Positions 45,688 to 53,675 of a DNA stretch of 64,000 nt are shown in pieces. Under the pieces are notes generated by a model that saw nothing but the letters and a program-made list of their open reading frames with translations, did no database searches and was not told the origin of the DNA. The stretch's first letter is position 1. Each line of letters begins with the position of its first letter. Where the stretch lies: contig NZ_CP163520.1 in assembly GCF_041080675.1 (NCBI RefSeq), positions 4,712,001-4,776,000 of the forward strand, in the 5' to 3' direction. Both the position numbers and the translations under genes were made by a program. This DNA is from Streptomyces sp. cg36. Lineage in GTDB: Bacteria; Actinomycetota; Actinomycetes; Streptomycetales; Streptomycetaceae.

Positions 45688-47076
45688 CTACTTGGCCGTG
45701 TCGCGGGCCAGGAACGCCAGCAGGTCCTGACGGCTGACCACACCGGTGGGCTTGCCCTCGACCAGCACGATCGCCGCGTCCGCCTTGCCCAGGACCGCCA
45801 TCAGGTCCGAGACCGGCTCGCCGGAGCCGACCTGCGGCAGCGGGGCCGACATGTGCTTCTCCAGCGGGTCGTCCAGCGAGGCGCGCTGGGTGAAGAGCGC
45901 GTCGAGCAGCTCGCGCTCCACGACCGAGCCGATGACCTCGGCGGCCATCACGTCGGGGTGGCCCGCGCCGGGCTTGACGATCGGCATCTGCGAGACGCCG
46001 TACTCGCGCAGCACCTCGATCGCCTCGCCGACCGTCTCCTCCGGGTGCATGTGGACGAGCGAGGGCAGCGCGCCCTCCTTGTCGGCGAGCACCTGGCCGA
46101 TGCGGGCGGAGGGCCCGGCCTCCTCCAGGAAGCCGTGGCCGGCCATCCACTCGTCCGAGAAGATCTTGGAGAGGTAGCCGCGGCCGGAGTCGGGCAGCAG
46201 GACGACCACCACGTCGTCCGGGCCGAGGCCCTCGGCCACCCGCAGCGCCGCCACGACCGCCATCCCGCAGGAGCCGCCGACCAGCAGGCCCTCCTCCTTG
46301 GCGAGGCGGCGGGTCATCTGGAACGAGTCCTTGTCGGAGACCGCGACGATCTCGTCCGTGACCTCACGGTCGTACGCGGTCGGCCAGAAGTCCTCGCCGA
46401 CGCCCTCGACCAGGTACGGACGGCCGGAGCCGCCGCTGTAGACCGAGCCCTCGGGGTCCGCGCCGACCACCTTCACGGAGCCGCCGGAGACCTCCTTCAG
46501 GTACCCGCCGGTGCCGGAGATCGTGCCGCCGGTGCCGACGCCCGCCACGAAGTGCGTGATCTTCCCGTCGGTCTGCTCCCACAGCTCCGGACCGGTGGTC
46601 TCGTAGTGCGAGCGCGGGTTGTTCGGGTTGCTGTACTGGTCCGGCTTCCAGGCGCCGGGCGTCTCGCGCACCAGGCGGTCGGAGACGTTGTAGTACGAGT
46701 CCGGGTGCTCCGGGTCGACCGCCGTCGGGCAGACGACGACCTCGGCCCCGTAGGCCCGCAGTACGTTGATCTTGTCGAGCGACACCTTGTCCGGGCAGAC
46801 GAAGATGCACTTGTAGCCCTTCTGCTGGGCCACGATCGCCAGGCCGACGCCCGTGTTGCCCGAGGTGGGCTCCACGATCGTGCCGCCGGGCTGGAGCGCA
46901 CCGCTCTGCTCGGCCGCTTCGATCATGCGGACGGCGATCCGGTCCTTGACCGAGCCGCCGGGGTTGAAGTACTCGACCTTGGCCAGGACGGTCGCCTGGA
47001 TGCCCGCGGTCACACTGTTGAGCTTCACCAGCGGGGTATTGCCGACGAGGCTGATCATCGAGTCGTGGAATTGCAC
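45688..47076 (-). CDS. cbs: cystathionine beta-synthase
   Basis: 462 aa; GTG 47076 follows GGAG by about seven bases. The PLP fold-type II domain (1-320) has NPGGSVKDR (PLP Lys), PTSGNTGVGLA, GVGTGGTISGTG and GGSCGMAVVAAL. Two CBS domains follow (about 335-395 and 405-460). There is no N-terminal heme-binding extension. It condenses serine with homocysteine to cystathionine in transsulfuration. The CBS pair suggests adenosyl-ligand control. Confidence 0.95.
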   Translation of the reverse strand: MQFHDSMISLVGNTPLVKLNSVTAGIQATVLAKVEYFNPGGSVKDRIAVRMIEAAEQSGALQPGGTIVEPTSGNTGVGLAIVAQQKGYKCIFVCPDKVSLDKINVLRAYGAEVVVCPTAVDPEHPDSYYNVSDRLVRETPGAWKPDQYSNPNNPRSHYETTGPELWEQTDGKITHFVAGVGTGGTISGTGGYLKEVSGGSVKVVGADPEGSVYSGGSGRPYLVEGVGEDFWPTAYDREVTDEIVAVSDKDSFQMTRRLAKEEGLLVGGSCGMAVVAALRVAEGLGPDDVVVVLLPDSGRGYLSKIFSDEWMAGHGFLEEAGPSARIGQVLADKEGALPSLVHMHPEETVGEAIEVLREYGVSQMPIVKPGAGHPDVMAAEVIGSVVERELLDALFTQRASLDDPLEKHMSAPLPQVGSGEPVSDLMAVLGKADAAIVLVEGKPTGVVSRQDLLAFLARDTAK

Positions 47077-47207
47077 CGTTGTCTCCGGGGTCTCCGTGAT
47101 GGTCCCGCCAGCGTATGCGCAGAGCGAGCGCCCGTTCACCTCACGGCGGGATTGAGCGGCACCCGTCACCGGGCAGTTAGCTGGTGTGGAGCTCCAAGGA
47201 GGTGGCG

Positions 47208-48257
47208 GTGGCTGGGAGTGTGTCGGCCGTTTCGGCCGGGATGGCGGCCGGTTCGCGGGCGCGGGCGGCTCGCCGCATCGCGGCGGGCGCGGCATTCGGG
47301 GGCGGCGGGATCGGGCTGCTCGGGGCCGCTGCGGTCGGTGTGCTGCTCGCCGAGGCGGCGCTGGCCAGGCGGTCGGTGGGCGGCGGCACGGCCCCGCACC
47401 CGCCGAGCGCCGACGGGCTGTACGGGGTGGCGTTCGCCAACGGCACGCCCCCGCTGCGCCTGGGCATGCTGGGTGATTCCACGGCCGCGGGCCAGGGCGT
47501 GCGCCGGGCCGGGCAGACCCCGGGCGCGCTGCTCGCCTCGGGCCTGGCGGCGGTGGCCGAACGGATGGTCACGCTGCGCAACGTGGCGCAGCCGGGCGCC
47601 CAGTCGGACGACCTGGACCGCCAGGTCTCGCTGATGCTCGGCGACCCGGCCCGGGTGCCGGACGTCTGCGTGATCATGATCGGGGCCAATGACGTCACCC
47701 ACCGGATGCCGCCGACCACGTCGGTGCGCCATCTGTCGGGCGCGGTGCGGCGGCTGCGCACGGCGGGCGCCGAGGTCGTCGTCGGCACCTGCCCCGACCT
47801 CGGCTCGGTCGAGCCGGTCTACCAGCCGCTGCGCTGGCTGGCCCGCCGCGTCTCCAGACAGCTGGCCGCCGCCCAGACGATCGTGGTGGTCGAGCAGGGC
47901 GGGCGGACGGTGTCGCTGGGGCACCTGCTGGGACCCGAGTTCGAGGCGAACCCGCGCGAGCTGTTCGGCCCGGACAACTTCCACCCCTCCGCCGAGGGGT
48001 ACGCGACGGCGGCGATGGCCGTCCTGCCCACGCTCTGCGCCTCGCTCGGGCTCTGGCCGGACGCCGACCGGCTGGACGCGGACCGGGCCGAGGACATCCT
48101 GCCGGTCGCCAAGGCGGCGGCCGAGGCGGCGGCGGAGCCCGGCACCGAGGTCAGCGGGGCCCGGGCGCCCTGGGCGCTGCTCAAGCACCGGCGCAGGCGG
48201 CGGCTGACGGCCACCGAGCCCTCCACGGCCCACCCGGCGCATCCGGCCCACCCGTGA
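47208..48257 (+). CDS. membrane-anchored SGNH/GDSL hydrolase
   Basis: 349 aa. GTG 47208 lies five bases after AAGGAGG (47196-47202). An N-terminal hydrophobic anchor (about 25-52) is followed by the SGNH domain (about 75-285): block I LGMLGDSTAAGQG, block III MIGANDV, block V DNFHPSAEGY. A hydrolytic tail of low complexity ends in repeated AHP. Probable extracytoplasmic esterase or lipase, divergent from cbs. Confidence 0.9.
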   Translation: MAGSVSAVSAGMAAGSRARAARRIAAGAAFGGGGIGLLGAAAVGVLLAEAALARRSVGGGTAPHPPSADGLYGVAFANGTPPLRLGMLGDSTAAGQGVRRAGQTPGALLASGLAAVAERMVTLRNVAQPGAQSDDLDRQVSLMLGDPARVPDVCVIMIGANDVTHRMPPTTSVRHLSGAVRRLRTAGAEVVVGTCPDLGSVEPVYQPLRWLARRVSRQLAAAQTIVVVEQGGRTVSLGHLLGPEFEANPRELFGPDNFHPSAEGYATAAMAVLPTLCASLGLWPDADRLDADRAEDILPVAKAAAEAAAEPGTEVSGARAPWALLKHRRRRRLTATEPSTAHPAHPAHP

Positions 48258-48618
48258 CCGACGCCCCGTCAGCACCCCTGGCCCCGCGGGGTGATGGGGT
48301 GCCGCGCGGCGCGGGGGCGTTGGACGCGGAACCAATACAAGCGCGACATGTCCGCGCAGCACGTCCTTAACACGCGTGCGGCACATTGGTGGATGTCGGC
48401 GGGGAGACCCGGCCGGCACACCAGCGGTGTCGAGGACCTCCGGAGCGGCTCCCGGACCTCCCGGCGCCCAGGACGCGGCGACCGGCCCTGACCCGGGACC
48501 GTGTCCCTCGCGGGGACCGCCGTCGTCCCGCCCCCCGGGCGACCGGGGGTGCGGCGGTCCCCGCGATCAACCTCCCCGGCCCGCCGGTCGGACTTGTTTT
48601 CCCGGCCCGCAGGTCCGC
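48258..48618. other. intergenic region without visible gene
   Basis: I see G+C-rich hairpin-forming stretches (for example GGTCCCCGC near 48565) and no convincing start, promoter or domain-bearing frame. Confidence 0.4.
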
Positions 48619-49035
48619 TCAGTCCGTGTCGGCCTTGGCCCGGTCCCGGCGCGGCCACGGCCACGGGCGGGCGGCGTGCACGGCGTTGACGCCGAGGATG
48701 CCGAACCAGGTGACGAAGAGCCCGCTCAGGCCCGCGTTCACGGCGCCGATCGCGGACAGCGGGATGGCCAGGATCAGCGAGATCATGCCGAACCCGAAGC
48801 GCTCGCCGAAGCTCACGTCGTCCCCCGTCGCGGGCGGGCGGCCACCCCGGGCCACCACCATCTGCTGTTCGGCGAGCTGGCGCCGCACCCGGCGGTCGAT
48901 CGCCGGATCGAGGCGCTGCTCCACCTTCTCCAGGAACGAGTCGACGAGCGCGGGCTCGTACTCCTGGCCGAGCTCACTGCGGGCGTGCAGCGTGGCGTCG
49001 AGTTCTTTTCTCAGCTCAGCGTCGCGGGCTTCCAT
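48619..49035 (-). CDS. small integral membrane protein
   Basis: 138 aa from ATG 49035, five bases after GGTGG. The N-terminal half is an acidic helix (LRKELDATLHARSELGQEYEPALVDSFLEKVEQRLD), listed here in two halves at residues 9-26 and 27-44. Two membrane helices follow (FGMISLILAIPLSAIGAV; LFVTWFGILGVNAVHAA) and a basic tail. It resembles actinobacterial 2TM-domain proteins of unknown role. Confidence 0.78.
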   Translation of the reverse strand: MEARDAELRKELDATLHARSELGQEYEPALVDSFLEKVEQRLDPAIDRRVRRQLAEQQMVVARGGRPPATGDDVSFGERFGFGMISLILAIPLSAIGAVNAGLSGLFVTWFGILGVNAVHAARPWPWPRRDRAKADTD

Positions 49036-49097
49036 GCTTTCCACCGTACGGACGCGGCGCCCCGGGCACAGTGGGGGTAGCCCCCGTACTTGCTCGC

Positions 49098-49115
49098 CTG
49101 CATATGGTCATGCAG
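49098..49115. promoter_or_regulatory. inverted repeat upstream of the RpiR-type gene
   Basis: CTGCAT-ATGGTC-ATGCAG: two perfect 6-bp arms, six-base spacer, about 55 bases before the start. A possible autoregulatory operator. TGAATATC follows at 49128-49135. Confidence 0.45.
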
Positions 49116-49168
49116 AGTGCAGGGCGACTGAATATCGTGGAGGTCTCGCGCGTGAGAAGGGGGACGGC

Positions 49169-50008
49169 ATGAGCGACAGCCCTGCCGCACGGCTGCAACA
49201 GCTCTTCGAGGGGCGCCGGCTCACCCCGACCCAGCGCCGGATCGCCCACTCGATGGTGCGCCGCGCCGCCGACGTGCCGTTCCTCTCCAGCGTGGAGCTG
49301 GCCGAGCTCGCCGGGGTCAGCCAGCCCTCGGTCACCCGCTTCGCGGTCGCCCTCGGCTTCGACGGCTACCCGGCGCTCCGCCGCCATCTGCGCGAGGTGG
49401 CCCCGGCGGGCGAGCCGCCCAAGGGCGAGGACGAGTACAACGAGTACCAGCAGGCCGTCCAGGCGGAGATCGAGAACCTGCGCCACCTCGCGGGCCTGCT
49501 CGCCGACCCGGGGCCGGTCGAGGAGGCCGGGCGCCTGCTCGCCGCCTCCCGTCCGCTGGCGGTCCTCGGCCTGCGGGCGGCCTCCTCGCAGGCGCGCGGG
49601 TTCGCCTACTTCGCCGCCAAGGTCCACCCGGACGTACGGCTGCTCGACGAGGGCGGCACCATGCTCGCGGACCGGATCGACGCGGCCGTGCGGGCCGGGG
49701 CGTCCGCGCTGCTCTGCTTCGCGCTGCCGCGCCACCCGCGCGAGGTGGTGGAGGCGCTGGCGTACGCCCGCTCGCGGTCGCTGACCGTGGTCACCGTCGC
49801 CGATTCCGCCTTCGCCCCCGTCGCCCGCCACAGCGACCTGCTGATCCCGGCGGCGGTCGGCACCGGCCTCGCCTTCGACACGGCCTGCGCCCCGATGCTG
49901 CTGGGCCGGGTGCTGCTGGAGGCCATGTGCGACGGCCTGCCGGACGCCCAGGCGCGGCTGGAGGAGTTCGACGCGGGAGCGGCGGCGCGCGGTCTGTTCG
50001 TGGAGTGA
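49169..50008 (+). CDS. MurR/RpiR-family transcriptional regulator
   Basis: 279 aa; ATG 49169 with AAGGGGG ahead. The N-terminal RpiR helix-turn-helix (1-80) reads LTPTQRRIAHSMVRRA, SVELAELAGVSQPSVTRFAVALGF. The SIS sugar-phosphate-binding fold (about 115-250) has LGLRAASSQARGFAYFAA and ALPRHPREVVEALAYARS. RpiR proteins sense phosphosugars or catabolites. In Streptomyces and pseudomonads, relatives sit near hut genes, so control of the histidine cluster at 53.6 kb is possible but unproven. Confidence 0.9.
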   Translation: MSDSPAARLQQLFEGRRLTPTQRRIAHSMVRRAADVPFLSSVELAELAGVSQPSVTRFAVALGFDGYPALRRHLREVAPAGEPPKGEDEYNEYQQAVQAEIENLRHLAGLLADPGPVEEAGRLLAASRPLAVLGLRAASSQARGFAYFAAKVHPDVRLLDEGGTMLADRIDAAVRAGASALLCFALPRHPREVVEALAYARSRSLTVVTVADSAFAPVARHSDLLIPAAVGTGLAFDTACAPMLLGRVLLEAMCDGLPDAQARLEEFDAGAAARGLFVE

Positions 50009-50024
50009 CCGCGCCCCGGGCGGA

Positions 50025-50059
50025 CACGGCGCCGCACCCGGAGCGGGCGCGGCGCCGTG
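50025..50059. terminator. hairpin between convergent regulator and Roadblock operon
   Basis: CACGGCGCCGC (50025-50035) pairs perfectly with GCGGCGCCGTG (50049-50059), 13-base loop. Confidence 0.7.
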
Positions 50060-50073
50060 CGGGGAGGAGCCGT

Positions 50074-50448
50074 TCACACCTCCAGTTCCGCCTCCACCTT
50101 CTTGAGCTGGTGGCGGGCCATGGCGAGGTTGGCGCGGACGCGGTCCAGGGCCAGGTAGAGGAAGAGCCCGCTGTGGTTGCGCCCGCGCAGGATCCGGATG
50201 AGGTGGTACTGGCCGCCCAGGGTGATCAGGATGTCCTCGATCTCGTCCTTGAGGCCGAGCATCTCCATCGTGCGCACCTTGGCGCGGACCACGTCGGTGT
50301 TGCCCGCGGCGGCGACGCTCAGGTCCAGGTCCTTGCCGCCGCCCAGCGTGCCGAGGGCCATGCCGCTGCCGTAGTCGACGAGTGCCACTCCGAGCGTGCC
50401 CTCGATGGTGGTCATCGCTTCCTTGAGCGTGGTTTCGGTGTTCGCCAT
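50074..50448 (-). CDS. Roadblock/LC7-like small protein (operon gene 4)
   Basis: 124 aa from ATG 50448 (AAGGAAA about 11 bases upstream). Single alpha/beta domain: MANTETTLKEAMTTIEGTLG, VALVDYGSGMALGTLGG, then ILITLGGQYHLIRILRG and SGLFLYLALDRVRANLAMAR. It is visibly a paralogue of the gene at 51643-52041, sharing V/ALVD-x-x-SG-x-ALG and FLYL-x-LDR-x-x-x-NLA-x-AR. Roadblock proteins usually regulate small GTPases such as MglA or CvnD, but none is encoded here. The last gene of a four-gene minus-strand operon. Confidence 0.75.
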   Translation of the reverse strand: MANTETTLKEAMTTIEGTLGVALVDYGSGMALGTLGGGKDLDLSVAAAGNTDVVRAKVRTMEMLGLKDEIEDILITLGGQYHLIRILRGRNHSGLFLYLALDRVRANLAMARHQLKKVEAELEV

Positions 50449-50522
50449 GCGTTTCGCACTTTCCTTCCGGTGTGTGCCGTTCGCGGTGCTCCGGGGCCGG
50501 TCGGCCCGGGATCCGGTGGGGG

Positions 50523-50954
50523 TCATGGGTTCTCCGGCCTGTCGAGCGCGCCGTCCACCAGCTCGCCTATCCGGGCCGAGGCCCGGCGGCCTTCCAGGTG
50601 CAGCCGGCCCACGTTGACGCGCGGCTGGGCGAGCAGGGTCAGCAGCGCGCCGGTGCCCGCCGCGTAGGTCGCGGCGTAGCCCTCCTCGCCGCGCAGGAGG
50701 AGTTCGTGGAGGCCGCCGAGGCCGCTGTGCTCGGCGAACCGGCGGGCAGCGCCCACGGCGGAGGCGGTCAGCACGGCGACGGCGTCGGCCCCGGCCCCGG
50801 CGTCCTGGGCCAGCACCCGGCCGTCGTAGCCCGCCGCCAGCGCGCCGGTGACCTGCGGCAGCCGCACCCGCAGCCGGCGCAGCTCGGCGAGGATCTCCGT
50901 CTCGGCCGCCACCAGCTGCCGGCGCCCGGCGCGCTGGCGCAGCACCCGGATCAC
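50523..50954 (-). CDS. Roadblock/LC7-like small protein (operon gene 3)
   Basis: 143 aa. GTG 50954 overlaps the DUF4388 stop (GTGA). An N-terminal helix (ETEILAELRRLRVRLPQ) precedes a Roadblock-like body: VTGALAAGYDGRVLAQDAG, AVAVLTASAVGAARRFAEH, LHELLLRGEEGYAATYAAG, and ALLTLLAQPRVNVGRLHLEG. This is closer to the classic Roadblock layout (CvnB-like) than its two neighbours. Seventy-four bases separate it from gene 4. Confidence 0.78.
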   Translation of the reverse strand: MIRVLRQRAGRRQLVAAETEILAELRRLRVRLPQVTGALAAGYDGRVLAQDAGAGADAVAVLTASAVGAARRFAEHSGLGGLHELLLRGEEGYAATYAAGTGALLTLLAQPRVNVGRLHLEGRRASARIGELVDGALDRPENP

Positions 50955-51646
50955 CACGCCGCCTCGACCGCGCCCGCCACGGCCAGGCGGCGGACGTCGA
51001 CCAGGGTGTGGAAGGCCGGGCGGCCGAGCAGCCGGGCGAGTTCGCGCGGGGTGCGCTCGCCGTCCGCGAGCGTCAGCAGCGCGCGCTGGCGGGCGGTCAG
51101 CCGCAGCCCCTCGCGCGGGCGCGCGGGCACCACGGGGGCGGTGTCGATGCCGGGGTCCGGCCAGAGCCGGTTGAGCAGCTCCCGGCGCCGCGCGGCCTCC
51201 CGGGCCACCACCCGTACCGGTACGGGGCGCACGTCGCCGATCCAGTGCGCCGTCCCGTACCGGAAGCGGGTGGGGCTGCTGCCGGGCGCCAGGGCGAAGA
51301 AGGCGGCGTCGTGCAGGGCGCCGGTGTGGCACAGCTCCAGCTCGCCGGTGCTGACCTGGCCGCTCTCGACCAGGAAGCGGCCGACCCCGAGCGGGCCCGC
51401 CACGTCGACGGTCTGCTGCCAGTCCCGGCCGCGCAGCCGCCCGGCGACGGCGAGCAGGACGTCCAGGCCGGGGGCGGCCGGGCTCTCGGCGTGCACCACC
51501 GAGCCCTCGGCGAGGTAGAGGGTGCCGCAGTCGCGCAGCAGCGCGCCGGTGGCCCGTTCGGCGACCAGCCGGACCAGCATGGGCGACAGCGGCGCCCCGG
51601 CCGTGCTGCCGGCCGTGCTCTGCGTCGTGCTCCCGGCCGCGCTCAC
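50951..51646 (-). CDS. DUF4388 (PATAN)-like protein (operon gene 2)
   Basis: 231 aa from GTG 51646, overlapping the previous stop by four bases. The first 110 residues match the DUF4388 pattern: LVRLVAERATGALLRDCGTL, YLAEGSVVHAESPAAPGLDV and QVSTGELELCHTG. The C-terminal half ends in a winged-helix-like segment (LTARQRALLTLADGERTPRE, LARLLGRPAFHTLVDVRRL). PATAN domains occur in bacterial signalling proteins often paired with Roadblock or GTPase modules. Role unknown. Confidence 0.7.
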   Translation of the reverse strand: MSAAGSTTQSTAGSTAGAPLSPMLVRLVAERATGALLRDCGTLYLAEGSVVHAESPAAPGLDVLLAVAGRLRGRDWQQTVDVAGPLGVGRFLVESGQVSTGELELCHTGALHDAAFFALAPGSSPTRFRYGTAHWIGDVRPVPVRVVAREAARRRELLNRLWPDPGIDTAPVVPARPREGLRLTARQRALLTLADGERTPRELARLLGRPAFHTLVDVRRLAVAGAVEAAW

Positions 51647-52041
51647 GCCGGCACCAGCTGTCCGGCGAGGTCGCGCAGGCACCGCCGGGCCAGGGCCAGG
51701 TTGCCCTGGTCGCGGTCGAGCCACAGATAGAGGAAGACGCTGCTGTCGAAGGCCGTCGCCACGAAGTGGAGCAGGTGGTAGCCGGTGCCGGTGGTGACGA
51801 GGACGTCCTCGACGGGCGGGGCGGCGCCCGCGGGTTCCGCGTCGGGGCCGGGGGCGAAGGACGGGTGCTCGGCGGCGGCCCGGGCGAACTCGGCGGTCTC
51901 GGCCGCGGTGGCCTCGTGGTCGCCGCCCGGGGTGTCCCCGACGGCGCCGAGGGCGAGTCCGCTGGTCCAGTCGACCAGGGCCGCCCCGCGCGCGCCGGGC
52001 ACCCGCATCGTCTCCAGCAGGCACTCGTCGATTCCGGGCAC
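51643..52041 (-). CDS. Roadblock-like small protein (operon gene 1)
   Basis: 132 aa. GTG 52041 follows GAGAGGAG. First gene of the operon: PGIDECLLETMRVPGARGA, ALVDWTSGLALGAVGD, an acidic insert (ATAAETAEFARAAAEH), then VEDVLVTTGTGYHLLHFVA and SVFLYLWLDRDQGNLALARR. Paralogous to gene 4 but with a longer middle loop. The stop overlaps the next start (GTGA). Confidence 0.75.
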   Translation of the reverse strand: MPGIDECLLETMRVPGARGAALVDWTSGLALGAVGDTPGGDHEATAAETAEFARAAAEHPSFAPGPDAEPAGAAPPVEDVLVTTGTGYHLLHFVATAFDSSVFLYLWLDRDQGNLALARRCLRDLAGQLVPA

Positions 52042-52221
52042 GCCGCACTCCTCTCCCTGGAGCCGTGGACGGACAGGTCCCGCCGCACGGTCCCCGCGCG
52101 GTGGTGACGGAGAAGTTACGCAGCGTGCGGCCCGATGGGGTGAGTTGAGGCATTTTCCAGCGGAACGTGCCCGTCGCTGGCTAGGGTTCGGCCTTCCTCT
52201 GTGCCCGGCGCGGGGCGGGCG

Positions 52222-53553
52222 TCAGCCGTCGCCGAGGAGCGCGTCGGGCCGGTCGCCGCCCGACTCCGCGACCACCTGGGCGAGGGTCTGCGGCGCCCGT
52301 ACGACGGTGAACCGCACCCCGTCCGGGCCCTCCCGGAAGCCGTACACCCCGGGCCGGGCCAGGCTGTTGTAGGCGTAGTGGTGGGCGAAGCCGTACGCGC
52401 CGGTGTCCAGGGCCGCCACGTGGTCGCCCTGTTCCAGTGCGGGCAGGGCGCGGCCCCGGGCCAGCAGGTCGCCCGCGAAGCAGGCGGGGCCCGCCACGTC
52501 CTGGACGAGCACGGGCCCCCGCTTGGGGCGGCCCTCACGGTCGTACGCGGCGATGCGCAGCGGCCAGTCGTCCGGCGCGTACACCGTCCGGGTCGCGAGC
52601 TGGACGCCCGCGTGGGTGACGGCGATGGGGCGCCCGCCGGAGCGCTTCACGTACTCCACCCGCGCCAGCACCGTGCCGTGCTTGGCCAGCAGGGCCCGGC
52701 CGAACTCGGTGACCAGGGCGAAGGTGCCGTCCAGCAGCCCGGGCGCCTCGGCCCTGAGCAGCCGCGCGTACGCCTCGAAGGCGGGCTCCGCCTCGTCCGA
52801 GGTGAAGTCGACCGGCAGACCGCCGCCGATGTCGACCGTGTCGACCTGCCGGCGGCCCGCGCGCGCGTTGATCTCCCGCGCCAGCTCGTACGTCACCCGC
52901 ACCCCTTCGGCCATCAGGGCCACCGGCACCCCCTGCGAGCCGGAGTGGACGTGCAGCCGGGTGAGCCAGGGGCGGGCCGCGTACGCGTCGAGCACCCAGG
53001 CGCGCGCCCCCTCGTCGCGCAGCGCCACCCCGAACTTGGAGGTCGCGGTCGCCGTGGAGAGCGCGCCGATGGTCCCGGCGCCCAGCTGCGGGTTGATCCG
53101 CAGGCCGAGCGGGGAGGCGGTCGGGGCCGAGGCGGTCAGCGCGTCGAGCCGGTCCAGTTCCTGCGGGTTGTCGGCGTTGACGGCGATGCCGAGCGCCAGT
53201 GCCTCGCGCAGCTCGGCGGGCGTCTTGGCGGGCGAGTCCAGGACGGTGGCGGCGGGCCCGACCCCGGCCGCCCGGGACAGCGCCAGCTCGCCGGGGCTGG
53301 CCACCTCCGCGCCGAGGCCCGCGTCGGCCAGCAGCCGCACCACGGGGACCAGCGGGCACGCCTTGACGGCGAAGGTGTGCAGCACGGGGGCGTCGGTGAC
53401 GGCCGCGAAGGCGGCGCGCAGCCGGGCCGCGCCCGCCCGGACGCCGTGCACGTCCAGGAGCGCGGCCAGCGGGAGGCCGGGGCCGAGCAGCCCCTGGGTG
53501 ACGGCCGCCCGCACGGCCCGGTCGCGGCGCGTCGCCGCCGATGTCGCGGTCAT
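52222..53553 (-). CDS. PLP-dependent decarboxylase, diaminopimelate/ornithine decarboxylase family
   Basis: 443 aa from ATG 53553. Alanine-racemase-like barrel with PLP Lys in HTFAVKACP (usually AVKAN), HVHSGSQG, VDTVDIGGGLPVDF and EFGRALLAKHG, then the C-terminal beta domain ending DTGAYGFAHHYAYNSLARPG. It resembles DAP decarboxylase, yet this is unlikely to be the housekeeping lysA because of the altered PLP motif and location. It could act on another diamino acid. Divergent from hutU. Confidence 0.82.
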   Translation of the reverse strand: MTATSAATRRDRAVRAAVTQGLLGPGLPLAALLDVHGVRAGAARLRAAFAAVTDAPVLHTFAVKACPLVPVVRLLADAGLGAEVASPGELALSRAAGVGPAATVLDSPAKTPAELREALALGIAVNADNPQELDRLDALTASAPTASPLGLRINPQLGAGTIGALSTATATSKFGVALRDEGARAWVLDAYAARPWLTRLHVHSGSQGVPVALMAEGVRVTYELAREINARAGRRQVDTVDIGGGLPVDFTSDEAEPAFEAYARLLRAEAPGLLDGTFALVTEFGRALLAKHGTVLARVEYVKRSGGRPIAVTHAGVQLATRTVYAPDDWPLRIAAYDREGRPKRGPVLVQDVAGPACFAGDLLARGRALPALEQGDHVAALDTGAYGFAHHYAYNSLARPGVYGFREGPDGVRFTVVRAPQTLAQVVAESGGDRPDALLGDG

Positions 53554-53611
53554 GGCCGCCAGCCAAGCACCGGGCGGCGCGGCGCGGGGGCGGACCGGGC
53601 GTCCCGGTGTA

Positions 53612-53640
53612 TTGACTAGTTCTATTCATAGCGCCAGGAT
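53612..53640 (+). promoter_or_regulatory. promoter of hutU
   Basis: TTGACT (53612-53617), 17 bases, CAGGAT (53635-53640): an almost ideal HrdB-type promoter. The spacer holds CTAGTTCTATTCATAG, a possible repressor site. TGAATATC follows at 53642-53649, the same octamer found in front of the RpiR gene. Confidence 0.65.
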
Positions 53641-53675
53641 GTGAATATCCGAGTCACGTCGTGAGGAGCCTCGCC

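Noticed and set aside
48386..49168. Long upstream extension of the RpiR gene
   Set aside because: It runs through an oppositely oriented membrane-protein gene and lacks a start signal; ATG 49169 has one.
52222..53553. Housekeeping lysA
   Set aside because: The altered PLP motif and location by hut genes make a different substrate more likely; kept as a general family call.
52201..53619. 472-codon plus-strand frame opposite the decarboxylase gene
   Set aside because: It has random-looking Arg/Gly/Ala composition; the minus strand contains a complete PLP enzyme.
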